Part shown: piece by piece, positions 34,084 to 42,746 of the stretch
Layout: every line of letters begins with the position of its first letter
Numbering within the stretch: the stretch's first letter is position 1
NCBI RefSeq assembly: GCF_034720595.1
Contig: NZ_JAYESJ010000001.1
Location: forward strand, 1,390,001-1,454,000
From: Rhizobium sp. CC-YZS058
Lineage (GTDB): Bacteria > Pseudomonadota > Alphaproteobacteria > Rhizobiales > Rhizobiaceae
Reading direction: 5' to 3'
DNA length: 64,000 nucleotides
Translations under genes and position numbers: made by a program
The notes under the pieces: generated by a model
Told to the model about the DNA's origin: nothing
Databases searched by the model: none
Seen by the model: the letters and a program-made list of their open reading frames with translations, nothing else

Positions 34084-35298
34084 TTAATGCGCGGCCTTCC
34101 AACCCTGGCCGATCTCATCCATCAGGGTGCCGAACCACGGTGTCTTGACGTCGAAGTGCTTGCCGCCGCGGATGCGCGGAAACTCGATCGTCCGCAGCCG
34201 GCCACCTTGGTCCTCGTCATGGCCGGTGACCCCCGAGACGCCCTTGAGTGCGCTTTCGACCGCCAGATCGACCATGCCCTTGATGAGCCGGAGATCGTCG
34301 ACATTGGCCGGCGCCGACCGGGCGAAGTAGCCGGACTTCTGCACCAGGGCACGCTCGGCACCGAGAAGATCGGCAAACTGCCGCGAGAACCAGCTGCCGA
34401 CATTGATCGTGTCGATCTTCACATGGCCGAAGGCGTCGCGCTTCACGGCCTCGCCGGAGGCTTCGCGCTCGGCGACGATGGCATCGAGGCAGGCGCCTTC
34501 GCTGACGAACAGCGTGACCGAACCGTTTCTGGCCATGACGCCGCGCAGCCGCTCGGCCTCGGCCTCGAGATCGAAGGCCGTTTCCGGCAGATAGAGGCCG
34601 TCGATCCGCTTCATCTGCGGGTTCATCATGAAGCCGTCGACGAACTCGGTGCCGTTGACGCGGGCGAGATAGGCGCGCGCCGTCGCCGCCGTCAGCCAGC
34701 CGCAATGGCGGCCCATCACCTCATGCACGACGAGGGTCTTCGGCGCCGCCGTCTGTTCGTTCGAGACATTGTCGAAGAACAGCGCGCCATATTCGGCCGC
34801 CGTCCAGGCGCCGAGCGACTGGCGGATCGGGACCACGTCATTGTCCACGGTCTTCGGAAGGCCGACGACGGTCAGGGCATAGCCATTGGCGCCGAGATAG
34901 GCGGCGAGGTCGGCGGCTGTCGTGTTGGTGTCGTCGCCGCCGATCGTGTGGAGGATGGTGACGCCGTCGGCCGCCAGACGATCGGCTGCGACCTTGAGCG
35001 GGTTCTCGCCGTCCTTCACGAGGCCGCGCTTCACGCAATCGGCGGTGTTGGTCAGCTTGACGCGGCTGTTGCCGATCGGCGACCCGCCAAACCGGTGAAG
35101 CAGCCCGGCCTTCTCCCGCATCGCTGCGTCGATCTCGATGCGATCGCCCAGCAGCAGGCCGTGATAGCCGGACCGATAGGCAACCAGTTCGATCTCCGGG
35201 GCGATATCGGTGTAGCGCTCGATAAGGCTGCCGACCGCCGATGAAAGGCAGGGCGCGAGCCCGCCCGCGGTCAGCATTGCGACTTTCTGTTTGGCCAT
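34084..35298 (-). CDS. pfp: Pyrophosphate-dependent 6-phosphofructokinase
   Basis: 404-residue glycolytic/gluconeogenic enzyme that phosphorylates fructose-6-phosphate reversibly, using PPi. The phosphoryl-donor motif reads GGDDTN near residue 118, where the second Asp (Gly in ATP enzymes) indicates PPi use; PKTVDND near 147 carries the catalytic Asp pair and the usual Lys; VMGRHCGW near 194 binds the sugar phosphate. Rhizobia generally lack ATP-PFK and rely on Entner-Doudoroff/pentose routes, so the enzyme probably serves reversible flux. It has its own terminator. Confidence 0.93.
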   Translation of the reverse strand: MAKQKVAMLTAGGLAPCLSSAVGSLIERYTDIAPEIELVAYRSGYHGLLLGDRIEIDAAMREKAGLLHRFGGSPIGNSRVKLTNTADCVKRGLVKDGENPLKVAADRLAADGVTILHTIGGDDTNTTAADLAAYLGANGYALTVVGLPKTVDNDVVPIRQSLGAWTAAEYGALFFDNVSNEQTAAPKTLVVHEVMGRHCGWLTAATARAYLARVNGTEFVDGFMMNPQMKRIDGLYLPETAFDLEAEAERLRGVMARNGSVTLFVSEGACLDAIVAEREASGEAVKRDAFGHVKIDTINVGSWFSRQFADLLGAERALVQKSGYFARSAPANVDDLRLIKGMVDLAVESALKGVSGVTGHDEDQGGRLRTIEFPRIRGGKHFDVKTPWFGTLMDEIGQGWKAAH

Positions 35299-35539
35299 GG
35301 ATCCTCCTCGGGGACATCACGTGAGAGAGCAAGGGCTGCCAGCGGCGCCAGCCTTGCCGAATGGGACGGACGGGGCACAGGCACGGTCCTCACCGTACTT
35401 CTGCCTTGCCTCACCCCCCTCCTAGCGCAGATTCTGCGTAAGCGAAATGACAAGCCTCGACCGGCCTCCATCCTCCAAGGGTCGTTTCAAGGTCTTCAGC
35501 CACCGGTGTCGATCGCGATGCGACAAATTTATTGAGGGA

Positions 35540-35557
35540 CCATCACAAAACTGTTAT
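35540..35557 (+). promoter_or_regulatory. Pho-box-like sequence upstream of the J-domain gene
   Basis: CCATCACAAAACTGTTAT matches the PhoB consensus at 12 of 16 defined positions and shares the TCAC-AAACTGTT core with the btaA site. It overlaps a possible sigma-70 promoter (TTGAGG 35533-35538, 16 bases, TTATCA 35555-35560) and lies about 175 bases before the next gene. The rest of the gap 35299-35730 shows no gene. Confidence 0.35.
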
Positions 35558-35730
35558 CAAGGGGGTGCCGCGTCGCATCCGTCTTGCGTCGGCTTCTGCC
35601 ATCTGCTCAACAGGCCGGATCATGTCGGTGGGGGCACCGACCATCGATTGCGGCGGCATCCAGCAACCTTCCGGCGCCGTATGACTTATCGCACCGGAAG
35701 TTCACCGTCATCAGCGGAAAGCGAAGGCTC

Positions 35731-36438
35731 ATGTCGATCTGGGATCGTCTTGTCGGGATCGTGACAGCCACGGGCAATGCGCTCGCAGGCGTGGTCGAAG
35801 CGTTGCGCACCCTGTTCGAGGGCGACCCCGAAACCCGGCGCAAGGTTGCCTTCTCGGTGGCGATGATCGCGCTGTCGGCCAAGATGGCGAAGGCCGATGG
35901 AATCGTCACGGAGAAGGAGGTCGCTGCCTTTCGCGACGTCTTCCAGTATCCGGAAGACCAGGCCCAGAACGTCGCACGGCTCTACAACCTCGCCCGCCAG
36001 GACGTTGCCGGCTACGAGGCCTATGCCGAGAAGCTGTCGGCGCTGTGCGCATCCGGCGAGGCGGATTGCCCGATGCTCGAGAATATCGTCGACGGCCTGT
36101 TCCACATCGCCACGGCCGATGGTGCGCTGCACGACAAGGAACTCGCCTTCCTGCGCCGCGTCGGCGAGATCTTCAAGCTGACGGAGGCCGGCTTCGAGAA
36201 GATCATGTGCCGCTATGTCATGTCGTCCGGTGTCGATCCCTATCAATTGCTTGGCGTTTCGCGGAAGGACGACTTCTCGACCATCCGCCACCGGTATCGG
36301 CTGCTGGTCTCGCAGACCCATCCCGACCGGCTGATCGCCGCCGGCGCCCCGGCCGAGGCGCATGCCGAAGCCCATGATCGCATGGCGGCTCTCAATGCCG
36401 CCTATGAGGCGATCGAGAAGGAACGCCGCGCCGCATGA
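35731..36438 (+). CDS. TerB/DjlA-like protein with C-terminal J domain
   Basis: 235 residues. Residues about 30-155 form a TerB-like (TerB/DjlA) all-helical domain containing two acidic, metal-binding-type repeats (MAKADGIVTEKE and IATADGALHDKE). The C-terminus (about 170-232) is a J domain with DPYQLLGV and the HPD tripeptide that stimulates DnaK ATPase. The DjlA transmembrane anchor is not obvious. The ATG at 35731 follows GAAGG. The gene overlaps the amidase gene by four bases, linking a DnaK co-chaperone to a wall enzyme. Confidence 0.87.
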   Translation: MSIWDRLVGIVTATGNALAGVVEALRTLFEGDPETRRKVAFSVAMIALSAKMAKADGIVTEKEVAAFRDVFQYPEDQAQNVARLYNLARQDVAGYEAYAEKLSALCASGEADCPMLENIVDGLFHIATADGALHDKELAFLRRVGEIFKLTEAGFEKIMCRYVMSSGVDPYQLLGVSRKDDFSTIRHRYRLLVSQTHPDRLIAAGAPAEAHAEAHDRMAALNAAYEAIEKERRAA

Positions 36439-37199
36439 GCCCCCTTCACTGGGATTATCCCCGGGCACGGGTCATTCCGTCACCCAATCACGGCGAGCGC
36501 GTCGGCACCGACCGCCCGGATATTCTCCTCCTCCATTACACCGGCATGCCCTCGGCCGAGGGCGCGCGCGACTGGCTCTGCACGCCGGAAAGCCAGGTCT
36601 CCTGTCACTACCTCGTCTATGAAGACGGACGGATCGACCAGCTGGTGCCGGAGACGCGCCGGGCCTGGCACGCGGGAAAAAGCATGTGGCAGGGGCAGAG
36701 CGACATCAATTCACGCTCGATCGGCATCGAAATCGCCAATGCCGGCCATCCGGGCGGCCTCCCGCCCTACCCGGATCGACAGATCGCGGCGCTGATCGAA
36801 TTGTGTCAGTTCTGTGTCGAGCGATGGTCGATCAGCCCGGAAAAGGTGCTCGCACATAGTGACGTCGCCCCCATTCGCAAGGTGGATCCGGGAGAAGTTT
36901 TCCCCTGGAAGAACTTGTATGACAAAGGGGTTGGCCACTGGGTTGCGCCTGCGCCGGTTTCGGGCGGGCGCTTCTTCCAAGAGGGCGATGTCGGCCAGCC
37001 GGTGGAAGCGATCCAGTCCATGCTCTCGCTTTATGGCTATGGCATTGAGATCGATGGACAATTCGGACCGAAGACCGCCGGGGTGGTGGAAGCCTTCCAG
37101 CGCCATTTTCGCCCGGAACGAATCGACGGCATCGCCGATATTTCGACGTTGGATACGCTTCACCGCCTGCTGGCAGCGCTCCCGAAGTTCTCTTCCTGA
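36435..37199 (+). CDS. N-acetylmuramoyl-L-alanine amidase (Amidase_2) with peptidoglycan-binding domain
   Basis: 254 residues, AmiD/AmpD-like. The zinc ligands are the His in LLLHYTGM near residue 34 and in LAHSDVAPIRKVDPG near 141-152, which also holds the catalytic Lys/Asp; VSCHYLVYEDG near 57 is the substrate-side segment. A PG_binding_1 domain fills residues about 185-250. No signal peptide is visible, so it may recycle muropeptides in the cytoplasm as AmpD does. Start overlaps the upstream stop (ATGA). Confidence 0.9.
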   Translation: MSPLHWDYPRARVIPSPNHGERVGTDRPDILLLHYTGMPSAEGARDWLCTPESQVSCHYLVYEDGRIDQLVPETRRAWHAGKSMWQGQSDINSRSIGIEIANAGHPGGLPPYPDRQIAALIELCQFCVERWSISPEKVLAHSDVAPIRKVDPGEVFPWKNLYDKGVGHWVAPAPVSGGRFFQEGDVGQPVEAIQSMLSLYGYGIEIDGQFGPKTAGVVEAFQRHFRPERIDGIADISTLDTLHRLLAALPKFSS

Positions 37200-37409
37200 T
37201 TGCATCGCCGCTCGGCCGCATCGCAGCGCTTTTGCTGCATTGCCACAGGATGACCATCTTCGCCCCCAATTTTAAGGGGGTACCGACCGCAAGACACGCC
37301 TGTATCGCGTTTGATTGTCGATTGCGGGTGACGAAGACGTGGTGCGGACGGCAGGGCGGGGCGCCCTTGGCAAAGACCGTTCCGCCACCCAGCGGAGACT
37401 TCACCATCC

Positions 37410-37940
37410 ATGAGACGACCGACTGTCGTTCAGGCAGCCGCCTGCTTTTGCATGCTTCTTTCCGGGGTTCAGACTTCTTTTGCGGGCGATGACGCTCAGA
37501 CCATCACGGCAGCCTTGCCGGATGTCAGTCGCCTCGAGGGCTATCCGGCGCCGGTTCCGGAGCCGCTTGCCACACCCTATGCGCCGCTCATCGAAACCTA
37601 TGCGGAGGAATATGGCGTTCCTCTCGATCTCGCCCAGGCGGTGATCCGGGTGGAGAGCAACTACAATCCGAAGGCGCGCGGCAGTGCCGGCGAGATCGGC
37701 CTGATGCAGATCAAGCCTGCCACCGCGCGGATGATGGGCTATGACGGCGGCCGAACCGGCCTCTTCGATCCGGAGACGAACATCAAGTTCGGTATGAAGT
37801 ACCTCGCCAAGGCGCATCTTCTGTCCGGCGGTTTCACTTGCGGCACGATCCTGCGATACAATGCCGGCCACGGCGCCACCCGCATGAATCCCGTGTCTCG
37901 CCGGTATTGCGGCAAGGTGCAAACGCTCCTCGACTCGTGA
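37410..37940 (+). CDS. Small SLT-domain lytic transglycosylase
   Basis: 176 residues: signal peptide (1-25, ending TSFAGDD) and a single SLT domain. The catalytic Glu is in VIRVESNYNPKA near residue 74, followed by GLMQIKPATARMMGY and the LRYNAGHG segment near 148. It is minimal in size and resembles specialised transglycosylases of secretion systems, but no secretion genes are near. The ribosome site is weak (GGAG 14 bases upstream). Confidence 0.87.
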   Translation: MRRPTVVQAAACFCMLLSGVQTSFAGDDAQTITAALPDVSRLEGYPAPVPEPLATPYAPLIETYAEEYGVPLDLAQAVIRVESNYNPKARGSAGEIGLMQIKPATARMMGYDGGRTGLFDPETNIKFGMKYLAKAHLLSGGFTCGTILRYNAGHGATRMNPVSRRYCGKVQTLLDS

Positions 37941-38015
37941 TAGCGCTGCGGTCCACCGCCGCGCATCCGCGCCGCCGCTCGCCACCGCGGGCGGCGCCCG
38001 CCTCGAGGATCCACC

Positions 38016-39197
38016 ATGCAGTCAGCATTCGATGTCATCGTGATCGGCAAGGGCATGATGGGTGTGGCGGCCGCACGCCATCTTGCTCTCGCCGGGGCGC
38101 GGGTTGCCCTCATCGGCCCCGACGAGCCGCGCGACTGGGCGGCGCATCCCGGCGTCTTCGCCAGCCACTATGACAATGGCCGCATCACCCGCACCATCGA
38201 TCCGAGTGCCGACTGGGCGCGGCTCGCCCGAAGGTCCATCGAACGCTATGGCGAGATCGAATCACGGTCCGGCATTCGCTTCTACACGGAAGCCGGATGC
38301 CTGATCTTAGCACGGGAGGAAGAGGACCGCCTGGCAGCGGCCAAGCGTGCCGCCGATGCGCTCGACGTGGCGACGGAGCATCTCAGCCCCTATGCGCTCG
38401 CGGAGCGCTTTCCCGCCCTTGCTTTTTCGGCAGGCGATGCCGGCCTCTATGAAGCAAGCGGTGCCGGCCATATCAATCCGCGGGCCTTCGTCGCCGCCTC
38501 GCTCGTGTGCGCCGTGCTGCTTGGCGTCACCGTCCTGTCCAAGGAGGTCCGGGCTGTCGAGGATACATCGCACGGCGTGACGGTCGAGATGATCGACGGG
38601 ACGACGCTTCTCGGCGGCAAGGCGCTCGTCGCCACCGGCGCCTTTGCGCTGCAGCCTCGGCTGACCGGCGTTCCGCTTGACCTGTCGGTCTTTGGGAGAA
38701 CGGTGGTGTTCGCAGAGATCGGGCCCGATGATGCGGCCCGGCTCGCTGCCATGCCCTCGCTCATCCGCGATGCGGCGCGCGAAGCGGACAGCTATTACCT
38801 TCTCCCGCCGATCGTCTATCCGGACGGCAGGACCTATTTGAAGATCGGCGGCGACCCGACCGATCGCGCCCTTGCCGACGAAGGGGCGATCCGCGCGTGG
38901 TTCCGCAGCGGAGGCGATGACGCCGCTGCCGCCCATATGGCGCGCCACCTCAGCGCCCTCCTGCCGGACCTCCGCCCCGTCTCGCTGCACCACGCCCCCT
39001 GCGCGGTGACGAAAACCGTCCACGACCTGCCTTACATCGGCTTCCCCACGTCGCCACGCATCGCCGTGCTGACCGGCGGCAACGGCAAGGCGGCGAAAAG
39101 CGCCGACGAAATCGGCCGGCTCGGTGCGGTGATGGTGGAGAAGGGCACGCTGGCCGGCGAGGGGTATTCGGGGGATTTTTCGCCAGTGGTGCGGTGA
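38016..39197 (+). CDS. FAD-dependent oxidoreductase, sarcosine-oxidase/MTOX-like
   Basis: 393-residue flavoprotein of the DAO family. The FAD motif VIGKGMMGVAAARHLALAG is at residues 8-26, with the ribose-binding acid position after it occupied by ALIGPDEP. In monomeric sarcosine oxidase a cysteine binds FAD covalently; the Cys in HHAPCAVTKT near 330 occupies that place. C-terminal GGNGKAAK near 362 replaces the GFSGHGFK of the family. The substrate is probably a secondary or N-methyl amine. It stands alone on the plus strand between a transglycosylase and a glycosyltransferase-like gene. Confidence 0.85.
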   Translation: MQSAFDVIVIGKGMMGVAAARHLALAGARVALIGPDEPRDWAAHPGVFASHYDNGRITRTIDPSADWARLARRSIERYGEIESRSGIRFYTEAGCLILAREEEDRLAAAKRAADALDVATEHLSPYALAERFPALAFSAGDAGLYEASGAGHINPRAFVAASLVCAVLLGVTVLSKEVRAVEDTSHGVTVEMIDGTTLLGGKALVATGAFALQPRLTGVPLDLSVFGRTVVFAEIGPDDAARLAAMPSLIRDAAREADSYYLLPPIVYPDGRTYLKIGGDPTDRALADEGAIRAWFRSGGDDAAAAHMARHLSALLPDLRPVSLHHAPCAVTKTVHDLPYIGFPTSPRIAVLTGGNGKAAKSADEIGRLGAVMVEKGTLAGEGYSGDFSPVVR

Positions 39198-39335
39198 GGC
39201 GAAAGTTTAAGCGCGACGCATCGCTTGCTCCGGCAGGCCAATTTGATAGATAGGCGGCGCCGGGCAGCCCGCACGGTGCCGAGCTTGCGGACGCCTGTCA
39301 GGCTGCCGTCGTTCGAACGGGTAAGGGATGACGCT

Positions 39336-41387
39336 ATGATTCTGGCCGCCGGCGCTTCGCTCAAGGATGCGCTTCGTTCGATCAGACGCCACCTTCTGTT
39401 CCGCAGCCTCGACAAGCGTGTCGTTGCGCTCAACAAGGGGCGCAGTTTCCGCACCGACGACCGGAAGAAGAGCGCGGACCTGCTACAGACGATCGACAAG
39501 GCGATCGCGAAGAACCCCGGCGATGCGGCGCTGCTGCTTCTCATGAAGGCGGAGGTCTATCAGACAGCGGGCTTCTACACCGAGGCGTTCGACCTTCTCT
39601 ATGCGTGCTTCGAAAAGGATCGTTCGGAGGCGAATGTGGTCGCGCGGCGCGTATCGCGGCTTCTGACCGTGATCGGCTTCAACCGGACCGGATGGGAATC
39701 GGTCCAGTTCACCCAGCCGGAGCGCAGCGTGACCCGCACCGAATTCCTCAACGCCATCCTGCCAAAGCTCGAGGCGCTGAAGGCAGCGCTCCCGCACTCT
39801 CCGGTGATGACGGAAACCTTGCGCAAGCGGCTGATGTTGCTCGGCAACGCTGCGAACCTTGTCGCATTCGATGAGGCGAACTTTGCCCGGCGTCCAACGA
39901 CGGACGCCTCTGCCTCTCTCATCCAATCCCTCATCCGCGACTTCGATTCCTCCCGCAAGGTTGACAGTCTCGTGCGGGCCCATGATGTCGTCGATCGAAA
40001 GCCGCTCGGCACCTTCAAGACCAACTATATCGGTGCGGCGGCTCTGGCTTCGGCAATGGCAGGCCAGGAGGCCTGGAAAGAGAAGATTCTCGCGGCGCGC
40101 GGCGGCAAGCCACCAAAGTCGGTCCTCGATATCTATCGGTCCGCTCCGACCCTGATCCGTCATCGCGCGATCCTCTCCCAGAAGAAGCTCTGGAATTTCG
40201 TCTATGATGGCGATGAGGCACTGAAGCGGATGGTGGTGCGCGACATGGCGCGCTCGCCGGAGGTGTCCTATCTGCGATCCGGAAAGGTCGCGCGGGATAC
40301 GCTGACCCGCTCTGCGATGACCAAGGAATATTGGGATCAGACGCAGCGCCAAGAGCTTGTCTCGCTGATCGGCGAGCGCATGCCGAAGCGGGCTATGACC
40401 GCGCAGCAGTTTCTGACCCAGGCCTCATGGCTGGCACAGGCTGGGGAATGGGAAGGGGCTGCGCAGGCCTTCGAAAGGGCTGAACGGGCTCGCGGATGGA
40501 CGCCGACACTCGACGTCGCCTTCTCCGGCCGTCGATCCTTCTTGCCGGTTGCGCTCGTTCGTTCGCCGGAATTTGACGAGGCGGCATTCCCCTATAGCGA
40601 TGCAGCCGTCCAGCTGACTATGGTCACCGCACCGGCGACACAGCCGCAACGCGTGCTTCTGGCCTGTTCCGATCCCCGCTACTTCGCACGCTATGCCGAA
40701 ATCTATGTCCAGTCCGTTCGCAAGAGCGGCAGCGAGGTGCCCATCCATTTCCATGTGATCAACCCGACAGACGACACCCTGCGTCGCCACGCGGCCTTGA
40801 ACGCGCGGTTCGGGTCTCTGTCGCTGTCGACGGAGCGGCTCGAGGTTGAAAAGACGACCTATTACGCCTGCGTCCGGTTCTTCCGTGCGCCGAGTTTCCT
40901 CCGCATGCTCGGCTGCGATATTCTTCTCACCGATATCGATGTCACCTATCCACGCGATCCCGAGCCCTTCTTGCGCGACGCGCGCGTGCTGGAGGCGGAT
41001 GCGGTCATGCGGTTCTACGACAAGGTGCGCGTGGCGCGTTCCACCGTTCGCGGCGATCTCGTCTATCGCTACCCGCGCATCCTGCCCTGGTCGCACGTCA
41101 ATGCCGCATGCCTGGTCCTGCGCAATAATCCCAACGGACTTGCCTTTGCCGACGTCGTTCGAGCCGAGATGGCGCGCCATTTCGAGGAACTGATGAAGCA
41201 TCCTGGCTCCGGCTGGTGGGCGGACCAGAACGCGCTCCTGGCGGCCTATCGCACCGTCCGCCGCGACCGACCGGATATCGTGGTCGCGAATGTCGAGGAT
41301 ATCGGCATGCCTTTCGGCGCTTTCGCCTCGAGCGAGGATCTGAGCATGTACCCCGCTGTCGGCTACAACAAGGCTGTTTTCGGCTGA
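39336..41387 (+). CDS. Large protein with helical N-terminus and GT-A glycosyltransferase-like C-terminus
   Basis: About 683 residues. Residues 1-430 look all-helical with TPR-like stretches (for example PGDAALLLLMKAEVYQTAGF near 50-70 and AGEWEGAAQAFERAERARG near 365). Residues about 450-680 resemble a nucleotide-diphospho-sugar transferase: VLLACSDPRYFARYA near 445, LLTDIDVTYP near 533 with the DxD metal motif, and WWADQNALLAAY near 630. No signal peptide or membrane segment. AAGGG precedes the ATG at 39336 by eight bases. Target unknown; a lone surface-polysaccharide or protein glycosyltransferase is possible. The nearest gene downstream is rnpB. Confidence 0.7.
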   Translation: MILAAGASLKDALRSIRRHLLFRSLDKRVVALNKGRSFRTDDRKKSADLLQTIDKAIAKNPGDAALLLLMKAEVYQTAGFYTEAFDLLYACFEKDRSEANVVARRVSRLLTVIGFNRTGWESVQFTQPERSVTRTEFLNAILPKLEALKAALPHSPVMTETLRKRLMLLGNAANLVAFDEANFARRPTTDASASLIQSLIRDFDSSRKVDSLVRAHDVVDRKPLGTFKTNYIGAAALASAMAGQEAWKEKILAARGGKPPKSVLDIYRSAPTLIRHRAILSQKKLWNFVYDGDEALKRMVVRDMARSPEVSYLRSGKVARDTLTRSAMTKEYWDQTQRQELVSLIGERMPKRAMTAQQFLTQASWLAQAGEWEGAAQAFERAERARGWTPTLDVAFSGRRSFLPVALVRSPEFDEAAFPYSDAAVQLTMVTAPATQPQRVLLACSDPRYFARYAEIYVQSVRKSGSEVPIHFHVINPTDDTLRRHAALNARFGSLSLSTERLEVEKTTYYACVRFFRAPSFLRMLGCDILLTDIDVTYPRDPEPFLRDARVLEADAVMRFYDKVRVARSTVRGDLVYRYPRILPWSHVNAACLVLRNNPNGLAFADVVRAEMARHFEELMKHPGSGWWADQNALLAAYRTVRRDRPDIVVANVEDIGMPFGAFASSEDLSMYPAVGYNKAVFG

Positions 41388-41447
41388 GGTCCGCTTCCCG
41401 TAGCCCTTCCCCTCTGGCCAAGCCGCCCGCCTTCCGCTATTGCCCGC

Positions 41448-41853
41448 TTGCCAGTCGGCCGGGCAGCCGCGCTTCGCGAGGGCCGAAAGGCTGCGAGGTG
41501 AGGAAAGTCCGGGCTCCACGGAAAAACGGTGCCGGATAACGTCCGGCGGGGGCGACCCCAGGGACAGTGCCACAGAAAGCAGACCGCCCGCGCGTGCGCG
41601 GGTCAGGGTGAAAGGGTGGGGTAAGAGCCCACCGCGCCTCTGGCAACAGAGGCGGCACGGTAAACCCCACCGGGAGCAAAACCGAATAGGGATGACGCGG
41701 ATGCGGCTTTCGGGCCGCTCCGGCCTTTTCCGGGCCAGTCATCCGGGTGGGTTGCACGAGGCGGCGCGCAAGCGTCGTCCCAGATGAATGGCTGCCACGT
41801 TCCGGTCTCGCGACCGGGGCCATACAGAACCCGGCTTACAGGCCGACTGGCAA
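41448..41853 (+). ncRNA. rnpB: RNase P RNA, type A
   Basis: Catalytic RNA that matures tRNA 5' ends. The conserved core GAGGAAAGTCCGGGCTCC lies at 41500-41517 and the 3' core ACAGAACCCGGCTTAC at 41824-41839. The ends TTGCCAGTCGGCC (41448-41460) and GGCCGACTGGCAA (41841-41853) are exact complements and form helix P1, which fixes the limits at about 406 bases. ATTTCCCTCTTTTT follows as a release signal. Spurious frames cross it on both strands. Confidence 0.95.
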
Positions 41854-41980
41854 ATTTCCCTCTTTTTCGAAGGCTGTTGCAGGCCGCTCCAGGAGCGGCT
41901 GCAACCGTCTGTTTCTCCTCGACTTTTGCCGAGACGACCTCCGCTCGGACAGCGCGGTGACGGTCTCGAAATCATGCGTC

Positions 41981-42020
41981 TTAACAAGGGTTTAACTGGG
42001 CGATCGTAACGCTTTGTTAA
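41981..42020 (+). promoter_or_regulatory. CtrA-type boxes in the mraZ leader
   Basis: TTAACAAGGGTTTAAC at 41981-41996 is an exact TTAA-N7-TTAAC CtrA box, and GTAA-N7-TTAA at 42006-42020 is a near match ten bases further on. CtrA controls division and cell-cycle promoters in alphaproteobacteria. The boxes lie upstream of the MraZ repeats and about 260-300 bases before mraZ. Binding is inferred. Confidence 0.5.
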
Positions 42021-42072
42021 ACTTAACGGTCTATCAATATCTGCTGGACGGACGACCCTGAACCAGCCAATT

Positions 42073-42106
42073 CCCATTGACCCCCATATGCTCCCATGAT
42101 ATCCCA
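42073..42106 (-). promoter_or_regulatory. MraZ operator: four TGGG repeats at 10-bp steps
   Basis: CCCA occurs at 42073, 42083, 42093 and 42103 (TGGG on the minus strand), each separated by exactly six other bases. Escherichia coli MraZ binds TGGGN repeats with five-base spacers, the same 10-bp period. The repeats lie 174-207 bases before the mraZ start; the leader between (42107-42279) holds no supported gene. Confidence 0.7.
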
Positions 42107-42279
42107 AACCTGCACTGCACGAGGGTCGCTCAGGACCCGATCATCGCGAGTTTGGTGGTTGCTCCAACAGGGGCTTTGGAACGGGCATCTCGCCCGGTGG
42201 TGTTCTTTTGTGTCTTGTTTCGGGGGTGAGCGCGGCGTTACGAGGCGTCCGCGCCGGATGGAAACGGCTGTCTCGCGTC

Positions 42280-42732
42280 ATGAACCGCTTTCTTTCGCAT
42301 GCCACGAACCGGATCGATGCGAAGGGACGGGTGTCCGTTCCGGCGCCGTTTCGCGCGGTGCTGGCGAAGCTCGATATCCGGGAGCTGTTCTGCTTCCAGG
42401 ATTTCGTGTTTCCGGCGATCAGCGCCGGCGGGCCGGAGCTCCTCGAGCGATTCGAGCGGCAGATTGCGGACGAGGATCCGTTTTCGCCGCATGCGAACGA
42501 GATGTCGCTCCTTATTCACGGGGGCGGGGTCTTCATGAAGCTCGACCAGGAGGGTCGGCTGATGGTCACGGATTTCATTCGCGACTTCACCGGCATCACC
42601 ACGGAGGTGACCTTCGTCGGACGGGCGGATCACTTCCAGCTCTGGTCGCCGCAGGCATTCCAGGATGCCCAGGCAGCGGCGCGTCAGTCGCGGCGGGTTC
42701 ACGCGCCGAGACCGGCAGGGGTTGGCGACTAG
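42280..42732 (+). CDS. mraZ: Transcriptional regulator MraZ
   Basis: 150-residue AbrB-like double-domain DNA-binding protein that represses the dcw operon. Each half has a swapped-hairpin motif: [18 protein letters not shown] at residues 11-28 and [19 protein letters not shown] at about 87-105. The ATG at 42280 gives the family N-terminus [13 protein letters not shown]; upstream codons do not match the family. The ribosome site is weak. First gene of the dcw cluster; rsmH follows 14 bases later. Confidence 0.93.
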   Translation: MNRFLSHATNRIDAKGRVSVPAPFRAVLAKLDIRELFCFQDFVFPAISAGGPELLERFERQIADEDPFSPHANEMSLLIHGGGVFMKLDQEGRLMVTDFIRDFTGITTEVTFVGRADHFQLWSPQAFQDAQAAARQSRRVHAPRPAGVGD

Positions 42733-42746
42733 CATGGAGAACTGGA

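Noticed and set aside
42096..42746. Upstream extension of rsmH through mraZ
   Set aside because: It runs over mraZ in another frame; the family start [10 protein letters not shown] follows the ATG at 42747, which has a proper ribosome site.
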